64,000 nt of DNA. Origin: Ktedonobacter robiniae. GTDB taxonomy: Bacteria > Chloroflexota > Ktedonobacteria > Ktedonobacterales > Ktedonobacteraceae. The position numbers and the translations under genes were made by a program. The stretch spans positions 3,292,001 through 3,356,000 of the forward strand of contig NZ_BNJG01000001.1 in assembly GCF_016587375.1 (NCBI RefSeq), given 5' to 3'. This document shows positions 50,187-59,631 of this stretch, piece by piece; position 1 is the stretch's first letter, and the number at the start of each line of letters is the position of its first letter. The notes below the pieces were generated by a model that had not been told where the DNA came from, searched no databases, and was given only the letters and a program-made list of their open reading frames with translations.

Positions 50187-50885
50187 CTACTCTTGTGGGC
50201 TTTCCAGGCGTGCTGTACAATACGCCACCTGCGATGGGGTCCAGCCGATATAGTCGATGCGCGTCCCCAGGGGGGTATCAAGTAGCGTGCCCTCGACTGT
50301 GATGGGTGTGTCGCTGGCTCGATCCCAGAGCACTGGTAGGCCCGCGCTTATCTCTTGCTGGCTCTTCGTCACTGGCAGGGGATAGAGGCGGTGAACATAG
50401 GCGTCAAAGGGGTGGCTGGGAACATGCAGGACCTCGCGTCGCCAGATAAGCTGGCGCTTCTCCATTATTTCCTGGCTCTCGTCGTCCTGTTCTCCCATAC
50501 TTTTCCCCTGTATGGCGTAGACAAACTGGTGCGCCTCCTGGGGGCTGAGCGTGACGCGCTCGACATAGTGGTTGCCCATGTTCAGGACCGCAAGCGCCTG
50601 CGAGCCATGATGGAGCAGGCGGCGGAGCCATGGCGCGGGATTGACCAGGTGCGCTCCCCATTCCTGGGTGACAATCGTGGCGCCGCGCCACTGGTGCCGG
50701 CTATGAAAGACCTGGAAGAAGGCCTGTTTGGCTTTAAAGTCACACTGGCACTCTTCCCAGGATGGATATCCGCGTCGTTGTACCTCGCGCCTCACATAGC
50801 CTACGAGCGTGGTCGCCATAGCGGTGGCCCCCAGCGCAAGACCGGTGAGAAGCAGGTTACTGCGTTTAGTAGCGAAATTGATCAT
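50187..50885 (-). CDS. Hypothetical membrane-anchored protein
   Basis: 232 residues of unknown function. An N-terminal hydrophobic helix (about 9-30) would anchor it. The remainder, with many Trp, His and Tyr, has no motif I recognise. Its ATG overlaps the stop of the HAD phosphatase gene (ATGA at 50882-50885), so the pair is translationally coupled. Confidence 0.7.
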   Translation of the reverse strand: MINFATKRSNLLLTGLALGATAMATTLVGYVRREVQRRGYPSWEECQCDFKAKQAFFQVFHSRHQWRGATIVTQEWGAHLVNPAPWLRRLLHHGSQALAVLNMGNHYVERVTLSPQEAHQFVYAIQGKSMGEQDDESQEIMEKRQLIWRREVLHVPSHPFDAYVHRLYPLPVTKSQQEISAGLPVLWDRASDTPITVEGTLLDTPLGTRIDYIGWTPSQVAYCTARLESPQE

Positions 50886-51625
50886 GAGTGGGGAACCTCC
50901 AAGTGATCGAGCAGTTCAAAGAGGGAAGTGACTACGAGACAATCAACCTGGTGCGAATGGAGCTTCTGGTGGCGGTCCAGCAGGACCGGCGTGATGCCTA
51001 CCGAGCGAGCCCCCAGGATATCCTGGACATAGGTGTCGCCGATATGCAGCGAGAATTCTGGAATGGAGTTGGCGCGTGCCAGCGCCTCTTCATAGAGCAT
51101 GGGCGAAGGCTTGGCGTGCCTGGTGGTCGCGGAGATGAGGACGCAATCAAAGTACTGCGAGAGCCGCAGTGTGTGGAGGATGGTGTTAAGGGCTGATCCC
51201 CAGTCCGAGATGATGCCCAGGGTATATTTATGGGCTTGCAGTGCCTCCAGTACAGGCAAAACATCGTTATAGAGCTGCCAATTGCTGGGCTTGTCAAACT
51301 CTCGCGTGATGGTATGCGCAAGCTGGTAGAGACGCTTCTCGTCATGCTCTTCGACGAAGGGACGCAGCAAATTCATATAGTACCCGGTCCAGAAGTCGAT
51401 AATACCCTGCTCACTAGCCCAGATATGGCGATTAAGGCGTTGGTGGTGGTGGAAGTAACCCTCGGCCCCTTGCATCCGCTCTTTGACATCATCGATATGG
51501 ATATGTAGATCGAGACTATGTCCCACATGGTGACAGATTTCGGGTGTCGAGAGGGTGGGCTGAAGGAGGGTGAAGCCCGCGTCGAAGAATACGGTACGAA
51601 TAGCTTGTGGCTGCTCAATAAGCAT
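50882..51625 (-). CDS. HAD-superfamily hydrolase
   Basis: 247 residues. Motif I FFDAGFTLL places the nucleophile at Asp15; the usual second Asp of DxDxT is Gly, as in some HDHD3-like members, so an acid two positions on is missing. Motif II is IISDWGSAL, the Lys is in AKPSPMLYEEAL and motif IV in HIGDTYVQDILGA. The cap region is helical (about 40-110). Probably a small-molecule phosphatase, or an inactive one because of the missing acid. First gene of a two-gene unit with the membrane protein at 50187. Confidence 0.85.
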   Translation of the reverse strand: MLIEQPQAIRTVFFDAGFTLLQPTLSTPEICHHVGHSLDLHIHIDDVKERMQGAEGYFHHHQRLNRHIWASEQGIIDFWTGYYMNLLRPFVEEHDEKRLYQLAHTITREFDKPSNWQLYNDVLPVLEALQAHKYTLGIISDWGSALNTILHTLRLSQYFDCVLISATTRHAKPSPMLYEEALARANSIPEFSLHIGDTYVQDILGARSVGITPVLLDRHQKLHSHQVDCLVVTSLFELLDHLEVPHS

Positions 51626-52140
51626 GATAAGACCTTTACTTTCCTGGCGGCAATCATCGTGGTTGTGTGCAGTCTAGCACGCGCTAAAAGGCCGTGTCAA
51701 TAAGTGCCAGTATGCTTCAAGCAACATGTGAGTGCCGCAGGCGCGAAGGAATAATAGCTTGACCATGCACTGGCGTGTATGTTACGATATATGTATGAGC
51801 TATCCAATGTCGGACCTGGTGGATTACACCCAGGTCTCATCTCCTCCAGGTAAATATCAATCGCATGATATTGCCGCATAAGCCTGGCGCTTCTGCTTAT
51901 GCGGCGGAATCGTAGCGCGGATAAAAGGGTATGCCCGTTGCTATTGTGCAACGGCTAAGCATAGCCTAGATATTCCTCTGTGTGCTGCTTTTCCTCCCCC
52001 TTGTTTTTCTCTTCATAAGCTCACTGTGTGCGCTCCCTTCTCTGCATAGGTAGTTTTCTGCCTGCCAGGTTACCCTCTGTTTTTACCCATCACGGCATTT
52101 TTTCTGCCCTGTTTTTCTGTTCAGAAGGAGACACCTACCT
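51626..52140. other. Long leader/intergenic region upstream of the ABC-F gene
   Basis: 515 bases without a supported ORF. An 11-bp stem GCCGCATAAGC / GCTTATGCGGC (51873-51905) and a pyrimidine-rich stretch (51980-52110) precede the ABC-F start. ABC-F resistance genes often have long attenuating leaders, so regulation there is plausible but not shown. Confidence 0.45.
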
Positions 52141-53775
52141 ATGTTGCTAGTCAATTTTTCCCGGGTGCGCAAAGACTATGGTGGCAATCCCATCTTTCGC
52201 GATATCGATCTTGAAATTGTAGAGAGAGAGCGTATCGGCCTCGTCGGTGAGAATGGCAGTGGCAAGTCAACCCTCTTTAAACTGCTCTGTGGCCGTGAAG
52301 ATCCAACGTCCGGCACGATCTCTCGCAAGCGCAATTTGACCATCGGTTATCTCCAGCAGGAGATCGACGAGGCTCAGCTAGAGCAGAGCGTCTTTGACGT
52401 AGTCGCGACCAGTAGCCCTGAGTTACAGACTTTATCCACGAAGATGAAGCGCCTGGAGGCACAGATGTCCAGCGTGGAGATCATGGAAGATCCTGAGCAG
52501 ATGGAGCGCATTCTCGCTGACTATAGCGTCACGCAGGAGCGCTACGATGCGTTGGGCGGCTATACCATTGAGCATCGCGTCGAAGGAGTTCTCTGTGGCC
52601 TGGGCTTTCCTCTCTCCGAGCATAAACTGCCGGTGAAATCCTTCAGTGGGGGCGAGAAAAAGCTTATCAATCTGGCGCGTATTCTCTTGCAGATGCCGGA
52701 TCTGCTCTTGCTCGACGAGCCAGATAATCATCTCGATCTGCACGCCAAGGCCTGGCTGGAGCAGTATATTCGTGACTACCCCGGTACTGTGCTGATCATC
52801 TCACATGATCGTCATCTGCTTGATCGCTCGGTGAACAAGATCTATGAGCTAGAGGATGGCGAGATCTCGGTCTTTGCAGGTAACTATAGTGCTTATGTCG
52901 CCGAGCGTGAGCGGCAGCTCCAGCGCTTGCAAGAGCAGTATACCGTGGAGCAGAAGGAGATTCGCCGCCTCAAGCACAGCATGCACCGACTCAAAGAGTG
53001 GGCGAAGATGAATCCCAAGTTCGCTGGCCGGGCCGAGTATATGGCCAAACGCGTCGAGAAGCTGAAGCAAGAGGCGGTCGATAAACCTATCTTTGAGCGC
53101 GACCGGATCAAGGTCGATCTCAATGGCGAGCGGAGTGGCAAACGCGTGCTGGAGGTCAAGCAGCTTAGCAAGGAGATTGGTGGGCGCCTGCTCGTCAAGC
53201 CTTTTGACTTTACCGTTCTCTATGGCGAGCGCATCGGCATCGTGGGCCACAATGGCGCGGGCAAGACAACATTGCTCAAGACGATGATGGACCTGCTTCC
53301 AGCGACAACGGGAACGGTGAAAATCGGCGCCAGCGTCGTCACCGGCTACTACTCACAGGAGCAGGAGACACTACCCTTTGAGAGCACGCCCCTGGACTTC
53401 GTGCGCCGCCTGAAAAAGCTCACCGAGGGCCAGGCCATCGCCTTCTTGAGCCGCTTCCTTCTCTCGGTGGAGGAGGTGCGAACGCCTATTGGTAACCTGA
53501 GCGGGGGGCAGAAGAGTCGCTTGCAGATCGCGCGCCTGATGTTACAAGAGTCCAACTTCCTACTCCTTGATGAGCCAACCAATAACCTGGATATTGCCTC
53601 GACCGAGGTCCTAGAGGAGGCGCTGCTCGATTTTGAAGGCACAGTCCTGATGGTCTCGCACGACCGCTACTTCCTCGATAATATCGCCACTAAGATTCTG
53701 GAGATCGGCCTGGATGGGCAGGTGCGGGTCTATCCCGGCAACTACTCATACTATGCCGAAAAGCGTGCCGGCTAG
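52141..53775 (+). CDS. ABC-F family ATPase
   Basis: 544 residues with two ABC domains in one chain and no membrane helices: the ABC-F type, which acts on the ribosome in translation quality control or antibiotic protection. First domain: Walker A GENGSGKST at 36-44, signature FSGGEKKL, Walker B LLLLDEPDNHLD. Linker (about 240-340) with the charged helices typical of the P-site tRNA-interaction motif. Second domain: GHNGAGKTT near 367, LSGGQKSR, LLLDEPTNNLD. AGAAGGAG is about 12 bases upstream. Whether it is a housekeeping Uup/EttA type or a resistance protein is not decidable. Confidence 0.93.
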   Translation: MLLVNFSRVRKDYGGNPIFRDIDLEIVERERIGLVGENGSGKSTLFKLLCGREDPTSGTISRKRNLTIGYLQQEIDEAQLEQSVFDVVATSSPELQTLSTKMKRLEAQMSSVEIMEDPEQMERILADYSVTQERYDALGGYTIEHRVEGVLCGLGFPLSEHKLPVKSFSGGEKKLINLARILLQMPDLLLLDEPDNHLDLHAKAWLEQYIRDYPGTVLIISHDRHLLDRSVNKIYELEDGEISVFAGNYSAYVAERERQLQRLQEQYTVEQKEIRRLKHSMHRLKEWAKMNPKFAGRAEYMAKRVEKLKQEAVDKPIFERDRIKVDLNGERSGKRVLEVKQLSKEIGGRLLVKPFDFTVLYGERIGIVGHNGAGKTTLLKTMMDLLPATTGTVKIGASVVTGYYSQEQETLPFESTPLDFVRRLKKLTEGQAIAFLSRFLLSVEEVRTPIGNLSGGQKSRLQIARLMLQESNFLLLDEPTNNLDIASTEVLEEALLDFEGTVLMVSHDRYFLDNIATKILEIGLDGQVRVYPGNYSYYAEKRAG

Positions 53776-53798
53776 TCATATAGCTGAGATAAGGTACA

Positions 53799-53844
53799 AC
53801 ACCACCTGTTTCCCATATGGCATAATATGGGAAACAGGTGGTGT
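53799..53844. terminator. Hairpin after the ABC-F gene, 20-bp stem
   Basis: ACACCACCTGTTTCCCATAT and complement around GGCATA, followed by CCCTTTCTTTC. Likely the end of the ABC-F transcript. Confidence 0.8.
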
Positions 53845-53876
53845 CCCTTTCTTTCACACAAAGAAATACCTTGGAA

Positions 53877-53941
53877 TTTGATGTGTGGTGTGATGCGGCA
53901 GGATGCCAGAGGCATCCTGCCGCATCACACCACACATCAAA
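53877..53941. repeat. Second perfect hairpin upstream of the crotonase gene, 31-bp stem
   Basis: TTTGATGTGTGGTGTGATGC is the outer part of a perfect 31-bp stem with loop AGA; ends 57 bases before the next start codon. Two large hairpins 32 bases apart separate the ABC-F and crotonase genes. Confidence 0.88.
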
Positions 53942-53997
53942 CTCCTGCGAAGCACCGTAGGTGCTGAGGAATACTATCAACACGAGGAGGCGCTAAA

Positions 53998-54774
53998 ATG
54001 AGCTATGAACTCATTGAGGTCGCGTACGAAGAACAGTTCGCGACCATTACCCTCAACAATCCAAAGCGGCGCAATGCCCTCTCCCTCAAATGTATGCAGG
54101 AGCTGACCACGGCCCTGCGGGAAGTAGGGGAAAGCTCGGCACGTGGTGTCATCCTGGCCGCGAACGGCCCCGCCTTTAGCGCTGGTCATGACTTTGCCGA
54201 TATGGCCGATGGCGACCTGGAGTTTATGCGCAAACTATTGCGGACCTGTACGACGATGATGAATACGCTTCAAGAGATTCCTCAGCCTGTGCTGGCGCGT
54301 GTGCATGCCATCGCGACCGCGGCTGGCTGCCAACTGGTGGCGAGTTGTGACCTGGCGGTGGCCTCGACGGAGGCCGCGTTCGCCACGCCGGGTGGTAGGG
54401 GGGGCTGGTTCTGCACGACACCTATGGTCGCGCTCAGCCGCAACGTCGGGCGCAAGCGTGCTCTGGAGATGCTGCTGACCGGCGATTCCATTGATGCGCA
54501 GACCGCCGCCGATTGGGGCCTGGTCAATCGCGTGGTGCAGCCTGAACAGTTAGAAGAGGAATCGCTGCACCTGCTGAGAGCGGCGACGCGGGGAAGCTTC
54601 TTCTCAAAGGCGCTTGGGAAACAGGCATTCTACGCCCAGATGGAGATGCCGCAACCGCTGGCCTACTCGTATGCTATGGAGGTCATGGCGGCCGCCTCGC
54701 AAATTCCTGACGCGCAGGAGGGCATGCGCGCCTTCCTGGAGAAGCGCAAACCCCAGTTTGAGGAGCGGTCGTAG
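53998..54774 (+). CDS. Crotonase (enoyl-CoA hydratase/isomerase) family protein
   Basis: 258 residues; GAGGAGG upstream. Crotonase fold with FSAGHDFADM (oxyanion hole), TAAGCQLVASCDLAVAS and the ATPGGRGGW segment. The two glutamates that do hydration in rat enoyl-CoA hydratase are Gln and Gly here, so this is probably not a classical hydratase; the sequence resembles ECHDC3-like proteins. A CoA-thioester substrate is likely; the reaction is unknown. It stands alone, convergent with a sigma-like gene. Confidence 0.85.
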   Translation: MSYELIEVAYEEQFATITLNNPKRRNALSLKCMQELTTALREVGESSARGVILAANGPAFSAGHDFADMADGDLEFMRKLLRTCTTMMNTLQEIPQPVLARVHAIATAAGCQLVASCDLAVASTEAAFATPGGRGGWFCTTPMVALSRNVGRKRALEMLLTGDSIDAQTAADWGLVNRVVQPEQLEEESLHLLRAATRGSFFSKALGKQAFYAQMEMPQPLAYSYAMEVMAAASQIPDAQEGMRAFLEKRKPQFEERS

Positions 54775-54803
54775 CCTCAAACATGGTCGCGTTGCATGAG
54801 TGA

Positions 54804-55448
54804 TCACGCGACCACGAAGTAGCGGCGCAGGCGCCTACGCGTGAAGGAGAGCGAGGCGCGCAGCCTGTTCTCATCGACCTTGTCACCGGGCCAGTTGTAG
54901 CTGACGATATCTTTTCCAGCCAGCTTAAAGCTGCGTGCGAGCGACGCCGGATCGTCGTGACGTTCTTTGAGCGAGCAGATCATTGCCTGTTGCTGGCGGT
55001 GTGGTAGCTGAATGACCAGGGCGATAAGCCTGCGTGTGCATTCTGCGATGGCCTCTTTCTGTTCAAAGATCGTGACCGGGTCCAGTATACTCTCGCTCTG
55101 GCTCAGGGGTGTGTAGTCCTGGCTGACTTCATTCTGCTCATCAACGGGCAGGGGGATGACCTCCTTATGTTGCTGGCGGATGCGATTGATGGCCTCGTTG
55201 TGGGCGATGCGTCTGATGTACGCCTTGAGATTATCCACCCTGGTCTTCTGGAGCGTTTGCCATAGCTTGACACGTGTCATCTGTGCGATCTCGTCGATCT
55301 CCATATCCAGGACCTCGGCTCGCGTGGCCGAGCGAATCACTGCCTGGCGCGCCAGGGTCAGGATGTAGCTATCGTAGTCTTCCAGGATGCGTTCAATCGT
55401 GTCTAGACCTATGCCCACGGACGTCTCGGAGTTACCTAATGTACACAT
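54804..55448 (-). CDS. ECF-like RNA polymerase sigma factor
   Basis: 214 residues. The region resembling sigma-70 region 2 (LTLARQAV...DEIAQMTRVKLWQTL...NLKAYIRRIAHNEAINRIR) is clear; the second half looks helix-rich with a basic RRRLRRYF end, but a region-4 helix-turn-helix is weak. No anti-sigma gene adjoins it. Could be a diverged ECF sigma factor; function as a sigma factor is inferred. Confidence 0.7.
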   Translation of the reverse strand: MCTLGNSETSVGIGLDTIERILEDYDSYILTLARQAVIRSATRAEVLDMEIDEIAQMTRVKLWQTLQKTRVDNLKAYIRRIAHNEAINRIRQQHKEVIPLPVDEQNEVSQDYTPLSQSESILDPVTIFEQKEAIAECTRRLIALVIQLPHRQQQAMICSLKERHDDPASLARSFKLAGKDIVSYNWPGDKVDENRLRASLSFTRRRLRRYFVVA

Positions 55449-55720
55449 GCTCTTCTCCTTATATCGATGCTCCTCTATGGTAAGAACCGCGCGGTGTGCT
55501 TATGTGGATCTTTGATGGGCAGGAATGCCTGGTGAGCCGTTATTCTCTGACCCTCAGGAGCGTGGCCAATGTGCGTTTTGTTTTCCCATGTAAATGATAG
55601 AATGGAGAGAACGCATTGAACACCGTGGATACGAGGCATACAGGGGACAAATAGAGGACATTTTCCACTTTCTTTGAAGACGTGTATTTGAAGATGTATC
55701 GTTTTTCATGAGAAGACAGT

Positions 55721-56491
55721 ATGAATATGAATGCTCTTGTTTGGAAACGGCCAGTTTCTCTGCCACCTATCACCCAGCATGAGGTACATATCTGGCGTGT
55801 ACACCTGCCCCTGGTGCCTGCGCGCTACGCTGATCTCTGGCAGGTGCTCAACGAAGAGGAGCGCGAACGTGCCCGGCGCTTCCACTTTGAACATGATCGG
55901 CAATGCTCTGTGACGTCTCGGGGTATCTTGCGTCTGCTGCTTGCCTGGTATGCCGCAGGTGAGGATGGGGCAGAACTGAAACCAGTGAGCCTGAACTTCC
56001 GCTATAATGCCTATGGCAAGCCAGAGCTACCGGGCATGCGGCTGGCTTTTAACGTTACTCACTCAGGCGCCATGATCCTCCTGGCGTTTAGCTCGCTTCA
56101 GCCTCTAGGTGTTGACGTGGAGCACATGCGTGCGCAGAGCGACCTGGAGAGCCTGGCCCGGCACTTTTTCGCTCCTGAAGAGTGTGCCGCGCTGCTGGCT
56201 CTGCCTGCCGAGCAGCGCGTTCAGGCTTTTTATAACTGCTGGACGCGCAAGGAGGCGTATATCAAGGCGCGTGGTCTGGGCCTCTCGTTGCCCCTGGACT
56301 CCTTCACCGTCTCGCTCAAGCCTGGTGAGCCAGCGGCCCTCCTCGCATGCACGGATGATAAGCGTACGCCAGCCGACTGGAGCCTCTTCGCGCTCGATCC
56401 AGGCCAGGAGTATGCAGGAGCCCTGGCTGTTTGCCCTGGCCCCAGCCCCTGCGTTGTACGCTGCTGGGATTGGCACGACGCTCTCTTTTAA
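55721..56491 (+). CDS. Sfp-type 4'-phosphopantetheinyl transferase
   Basis: 256 residues. It attaches the phosphopantetheine arm of CoA to carrier-protein domains of NRPS/PKS or fatty-acid synthases. Seen: the Mg-binding GVDVEHM (Asp132, Glu134) and WTRKEAYIKARGLGL at 174-188, plus FRYNAYGKPEL at the domain junction. The fatty-acyl-AMP ligase starting at 63659 needs such an enzyme if its product is passed to a carrier domain, so this may serve that cluster. It is one of the few tailoring genes visible; the assembly-line genes lie to the right of the window. Confidence 0.94.
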   Translation: MNMNALVWKRPVSLPPITQHEVHIWRVHLPLVPARYADLWQVLNEEERERARRFHFEHDRQCSVTSRGILRLLLAWYAAGEDGAELKPVSLNFRYNAYGKPELPGMRLAFNVTHSGAMILLAFSSLQPLGVDVEHMRAQSDLESLARHFFAPEECAALLALPAEQRVQAFYNCWTRKEAYIKARGLGLSLPLDSFTVSLKPGEPAALLACTDDKRTPADWSLFALDPGQEYAGALAVCPGPSPCVVRCWDWHDALF

Positions 56492-56499
56492 AAGGTGGG

Positions 56500-56544
56500 C
56501 AAAGCGAATGGCGGACGAGAGAGAGTCGTCCGCCATTCGCTTTG
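56500..56544. terminator. Hairpin after the phosphopantetheinyl transferase
   Basis: CAAAGCGAATGGCGGACGA and complement (19 bp), seven-base loop, eight bases after the stop. Confidence 0.8.
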
Positions 56545-56702
56545 TTTGATTGGTAAGAGGATGAGGGTGGGTGGTCTATGCTGATCTGGTTAATCATCAT
56601 AGTGCGACATAATGGGTATCCTTTCTGCTGGCGTTCGTGTTGTAAGGGGCGTGTCGGCTCGCCAGGCCGCCACTTGCTGACGAGACCACGCGCCCCCGAG
56701 AT

Positions 56703-56766
56703 CTTATTCCGAAACCCAACGTCACTCGCGTGTCTAGCGCTTCGCGCTCAGGGTGTTCGGATAGGA
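56703..56766 (+). repeat. Dispersed palindromic repeat, family A, copy 4 (short form)
   Basis: CTTATTCCGAAACCCAACG...GCGCTCAGGGTGTTCGGATAGGAAG, same ends as the other copies but without the GC hairpins. Confidence 0.75.
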
Positions 56767-57070
56767 AGATACTGAAAACGGACAAGGACATGAGCAGTTG
56801 TCAGTACTTGAATGATTCATTACACGGACGCGCTACGAAACCGGGGGGACGATGCATCATTTGCACTCTAGTTATACCGGAGAACTGATGCGTGCTGCGC
56901 TGTTTTCTTCCGTTCTCTTACTCGACGCTCTCTATAGGTGGAACTCGAAATGCGTCTCTTGTTGCGATGTAGTACGCATGTTTTCCCGTGATGGCATCGC
57001 AAATTCTCTGGATGTTATGTTATTATCTTCTCTAAAAGCATCTGGGAATGCTCCCAATTGGAGGTAAGGC
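56767..57070. other. Leader of the M20 peptidase gene
   Basis: About 300 bases without a convincing gene; a 71-codon frame at 56852-57067 has no RBS and is taken as chance. Promoter elements are expected here but none is clear. Confidence 0.4.
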
Positions 57071-58726
57071 ATGCAGCGGCTTGATTGGTTCGCAGACGTG
57101 AAGGCGTATACCGAGCGGCTGGTGGCGATTCGTGGTGTCAGCCCTAGCGAAGAGGAGAACGTTGTTGCCAGTGAGATCCTGGCCTTGTTGCATAAAGATG
57201 GCCTGGAGTCGCTCTATACGGCGAGTGGCTTTGATCTGATCCAGGATGACCCTTATGGGCGCAAGAATGTCTATGCTTTCTTGCGTGGGCAGGGGTCGGA
57301 GACGCTGATCTTGCTGGGCCATTTTGACACTGTGGATACCGCCGATTATGGCGACCTGGAGCCGTTGGCCTTGCAACCTGCGGAACTGGCGCGACATATA
57401 GATGAGCTGCTCCCTCCTGATGTTACCCTGGAGGGTGAGCGGAGCGACTGGCTCTTTGGGCGAGGTGTTGGCGATATGAAGAGTGGTGTCGCCGTCAATA
57501 TTGCCTTGATGCGCCACCTGGTCGCAAATAGTCACGAGAGTCCGCTCCCATTTTCGGTCCTGATGCTAGCGACTCCCGACGAAGAGAATGAGTCTGCGGG
57601 CGTTTTGCAGGCGGTGCGTTTCCTGGTGCGCTGGCGCGAGGAGCAGCAATTGCACTATCTAGGTGTGCTCAATACCGATTACGCCTCTGCGCTCTATCCC
57701 GGTGACCCGCATCGCTATGTCTATGGCGGCACGGTTGGCAAGCTCCTGCCAAGCTTCCTCTGTATCGGGCGCGAGTCGCATGTTGGCGCGCCCTTCGCCG
57801 GCCTGGATGCCAATCTGCTGATGGCCGAATTGATCCGCGATCTAAGTATGAATGACGAGTTAAGCGATACGGGCAAGGGACAGCACACGGTTCCTCCGGT
57901 AACGCTCCACGCCACCGATCTCAAGCAGCACTATGATGTCCAACTTCCCTTCGCAGCCTATTTCTACCTCAATGTCCTGACGCTGACCAGTGGCCCTGAG
58001 GAATTACTACAACGCCTGCGCCAGGTCGCTCAGACGGCGCTAGAACGGCTCTTGCAGCGCGTAGATGAGACAGAGCGCCGTTGGCGGAGGGCCACAGGCC
58101 AGTCCGAGCATATTGAGCCTCGGCACGGCGCCATTTTGAGTTATGCGGAGCTGTATGCGGAGGCGGTGCGTCGTCTGGGCGAGGCGCGCGTGCGCCAGGC
58201 GCTTGACGAGGCCTGGCAGCAGTTGCCGCCAACTCTGGATAAACGCGAGCACTCGCTGCATCTCGTGCAGCGGCTCTGGTCGCTGAGCAATCTACGTGGT
58301 CCCGCGGTCGTCATCTACTATGCGCCGCCTTACTATCCTCATGTCCCTGAGAGTGCGGGCCTCTTATCCCAGGCCATCGACGAGGTGGTGCATGCGCATC
58401 CTGAGCAGCACCTGGCGCGGCGCGAGTTCTTCCCGCTTCTCTCCGATATTAGTTACCTTCAGCTCGATGAGCAGATGGATATCAGGGCCTTAACTGCCAA
58501 TATGCCGATCTGGCTCGAGGACGAGGAGGAGCCGCGCCCTGGTGCCTATAGCCTGCCGCTGCGCTTGATGCAGCAGCTACAGCTTCCTGTCTTCAACTGG
58601 GGTGTGCATGGGCGTGGTGCGCACCAGCGCGACGAGGCCGTCTTGATGTCCTACTCCTTTGGTGCCCTGCCCCAAATGCTCTACGAAGTCATTCAGGTCC
58701 TGGCCCAACGCCTGCGCAGAGCATAA
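57071..58726 (+). CDS. M20 family peptidase, RocB-like
   Basis: 551 residues, GGAGGTAAGGC upstream. Zinc amidohydrolase motifs: LLGHFDTVD (His84, Asp86), GRGVGDMKSG (130-139), and TPDEENESAG with catalytic Glu171. Length and order match the RocB subgroup, linked to arginine use in Bacillus, which is longer than other M20 enzymes. Substrate is inferred to be an acylated or peptide-linked amino acid; arginine relation is only by similarity. No Roc genes adjoin it. Confidence 0.88.
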   Translation: MQRLDWFADVKAYTERLVAIRGVSPSEEENVVASEILALLHKDGLESLYTASGFDLIQDDPYGRKNVYAFLRGQGSETLILLGHFDTVDTADYGDLEPLALQPAELARHIDELLPPDVTLEGERSDWLFGRGVGDMKSGVAVNIALMRHLVANSHESPLPFSVLMLATPDEENESAGVLQAVRFLVRWREEQQLHYLGVLNTDYASALYPGDPHRYVYGGTVGKLLPSFLCIGRESHVGAPFAGLDANLLMAELIRDLSMNDELSDTGKGQHTVPPVTLHATDLKQHYDVQLPFAAYFYLNVLTLTSGPEELLQRLRQVAQTALERLLQRVDETERRWRRATGQSEHIEPRHGAILSYAELYAEAVRRLGEARVRQALDEAWQQLPPTLDKREHSLHLVQRLWSLSNLRGPAVVIYYAPPYYPHVPESAGLLSQAIDEVVHAHPEQHLARREFFPLLSDISYLQLDEQMDIRALTANMPIWLEDEEEPRPGAYSLPLRLMQQLQLPVFNWGVHGRGAHQRDEAVLMSYSFGALPQMLYEVIQVLAQRLRRA

Positions 58727-58738
58727 ATGCTATTTACA

Positions 58739-58798
58739 CATAGATGGTTATACGGCCAGAGGTGCGCTGCCGCACCTCTGGCCGTATAACCATCTATG
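58739..58798. terminator. Hairpin between convergent genes, 28-bp stem
   Basis: CATAGATGGTTATACGGCC is the outer arm of a perfect 28-bp stem, loop CTGC. It lies between the stop at 58726 and the convergent membrane-protein stop at 58794, overlapping the latter. Confidence 0.88.
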
Positions 58799-59348
58799 CC
58801 TGGGCGCTGTTTTTCGTGGTGAGCTGCCCCATTCCTTGTTTGCGAGCTTTTCGTTTGTTGGTGAGGGTGAGCACTCCGCCAGCAATTGTGACGAGCATAA
58901 AGAAGATGGTGAGCAGAGAGCCTATTCCCAGGCTAACGGTTGCCTGCATCTGCGCCGGGTAGACCCCCTGGATGCGGAGTATGACCAGGAAATAGGACCA
59001 GAGATAGAGGACCAGGCTGGCGATGCCAAGCGTCGTAATGATCTCGCCCGCCCAACGTGAATGATAGATCTCTTCAGATGTATTGGACTTGGTATTCTGT
59101 GTCAGCGTGTAGAGCGCGATACCAATGATGGCGAGCAGGAGGAGCACGCTGAGCCAGACCACGCCCAGGGGGAGGGTGAACCAGGCGCCATTGCTGGTAA
59201 AGTCTCCAGCCGTGATGGTAATGCTCCGCTGACTGCCCGCCATTTGATAGCTAATGGCACCAAAGGGCAGGAAGAGAAATGTGAAGGCGGCGATGAGCGC
59301 GCCAAGGCTGGCAATAAGATAGCTGCGAGACTCAGGTCGTGTAAGCAT
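58794..59348 (-). CDS. Hypothetical four-helix membrane protein
   Basis: 184 residues from ATG 59348, AAAGGA upstream. Hydrophobic segments at about 10-32, 55-78, 105-127 and 137-160 with a basic C-terminus (NKRKARKQG). No family motif found. Function unknown. Confidence 0.75.
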   Translation of the reverse strand: MLTRPESRSYLIASLGALIAAFTFLFLPFGAISYQMAGSQRSITITAGDFTSNGAWFTLPLGVVWLSVLLLLAIIGIALYTLTQNTKSNTSEEIYHSRWAGEIITTLGIASLVLYLWSYFLVILRIQGVYPAQMQATVSLGIGSLLTIFFMLVTIAGGVLTLTNKRKARKQGMGQLTTKNSAQA

Positions 59349-59631
59349 GAGGGAAGAGTCCTTTCTAGATGACGATGAGTTGCGTTTTTTGTACTGGTAT
59401 GCAGGCTCCTGTATTATAGAGAATCGGCCTTGAAAGTTCAAATGAGGCGAGCTTGCGAGCCGAGATGGAGATCTGGAGAGCAGTCTGGTACACGTTGGAA
59501 CAGAGGATATGGCTGTGATACAATGTGCACGGTTCTACCTGCGCACTATTCTCTTTGACCGCAGCTTTTCTCCCGGTGCTTCTGCGGCATGCCCCATATT
59601 GATAAGTGTGCATAAGTTGGAAGGAGGCCGT

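Noticed and set aside
56852..57067. 71-codon ORF upstream of the M20 peptidase
   Set aside because: No RBS, odd composition, overlaps the leader; treated as chance.
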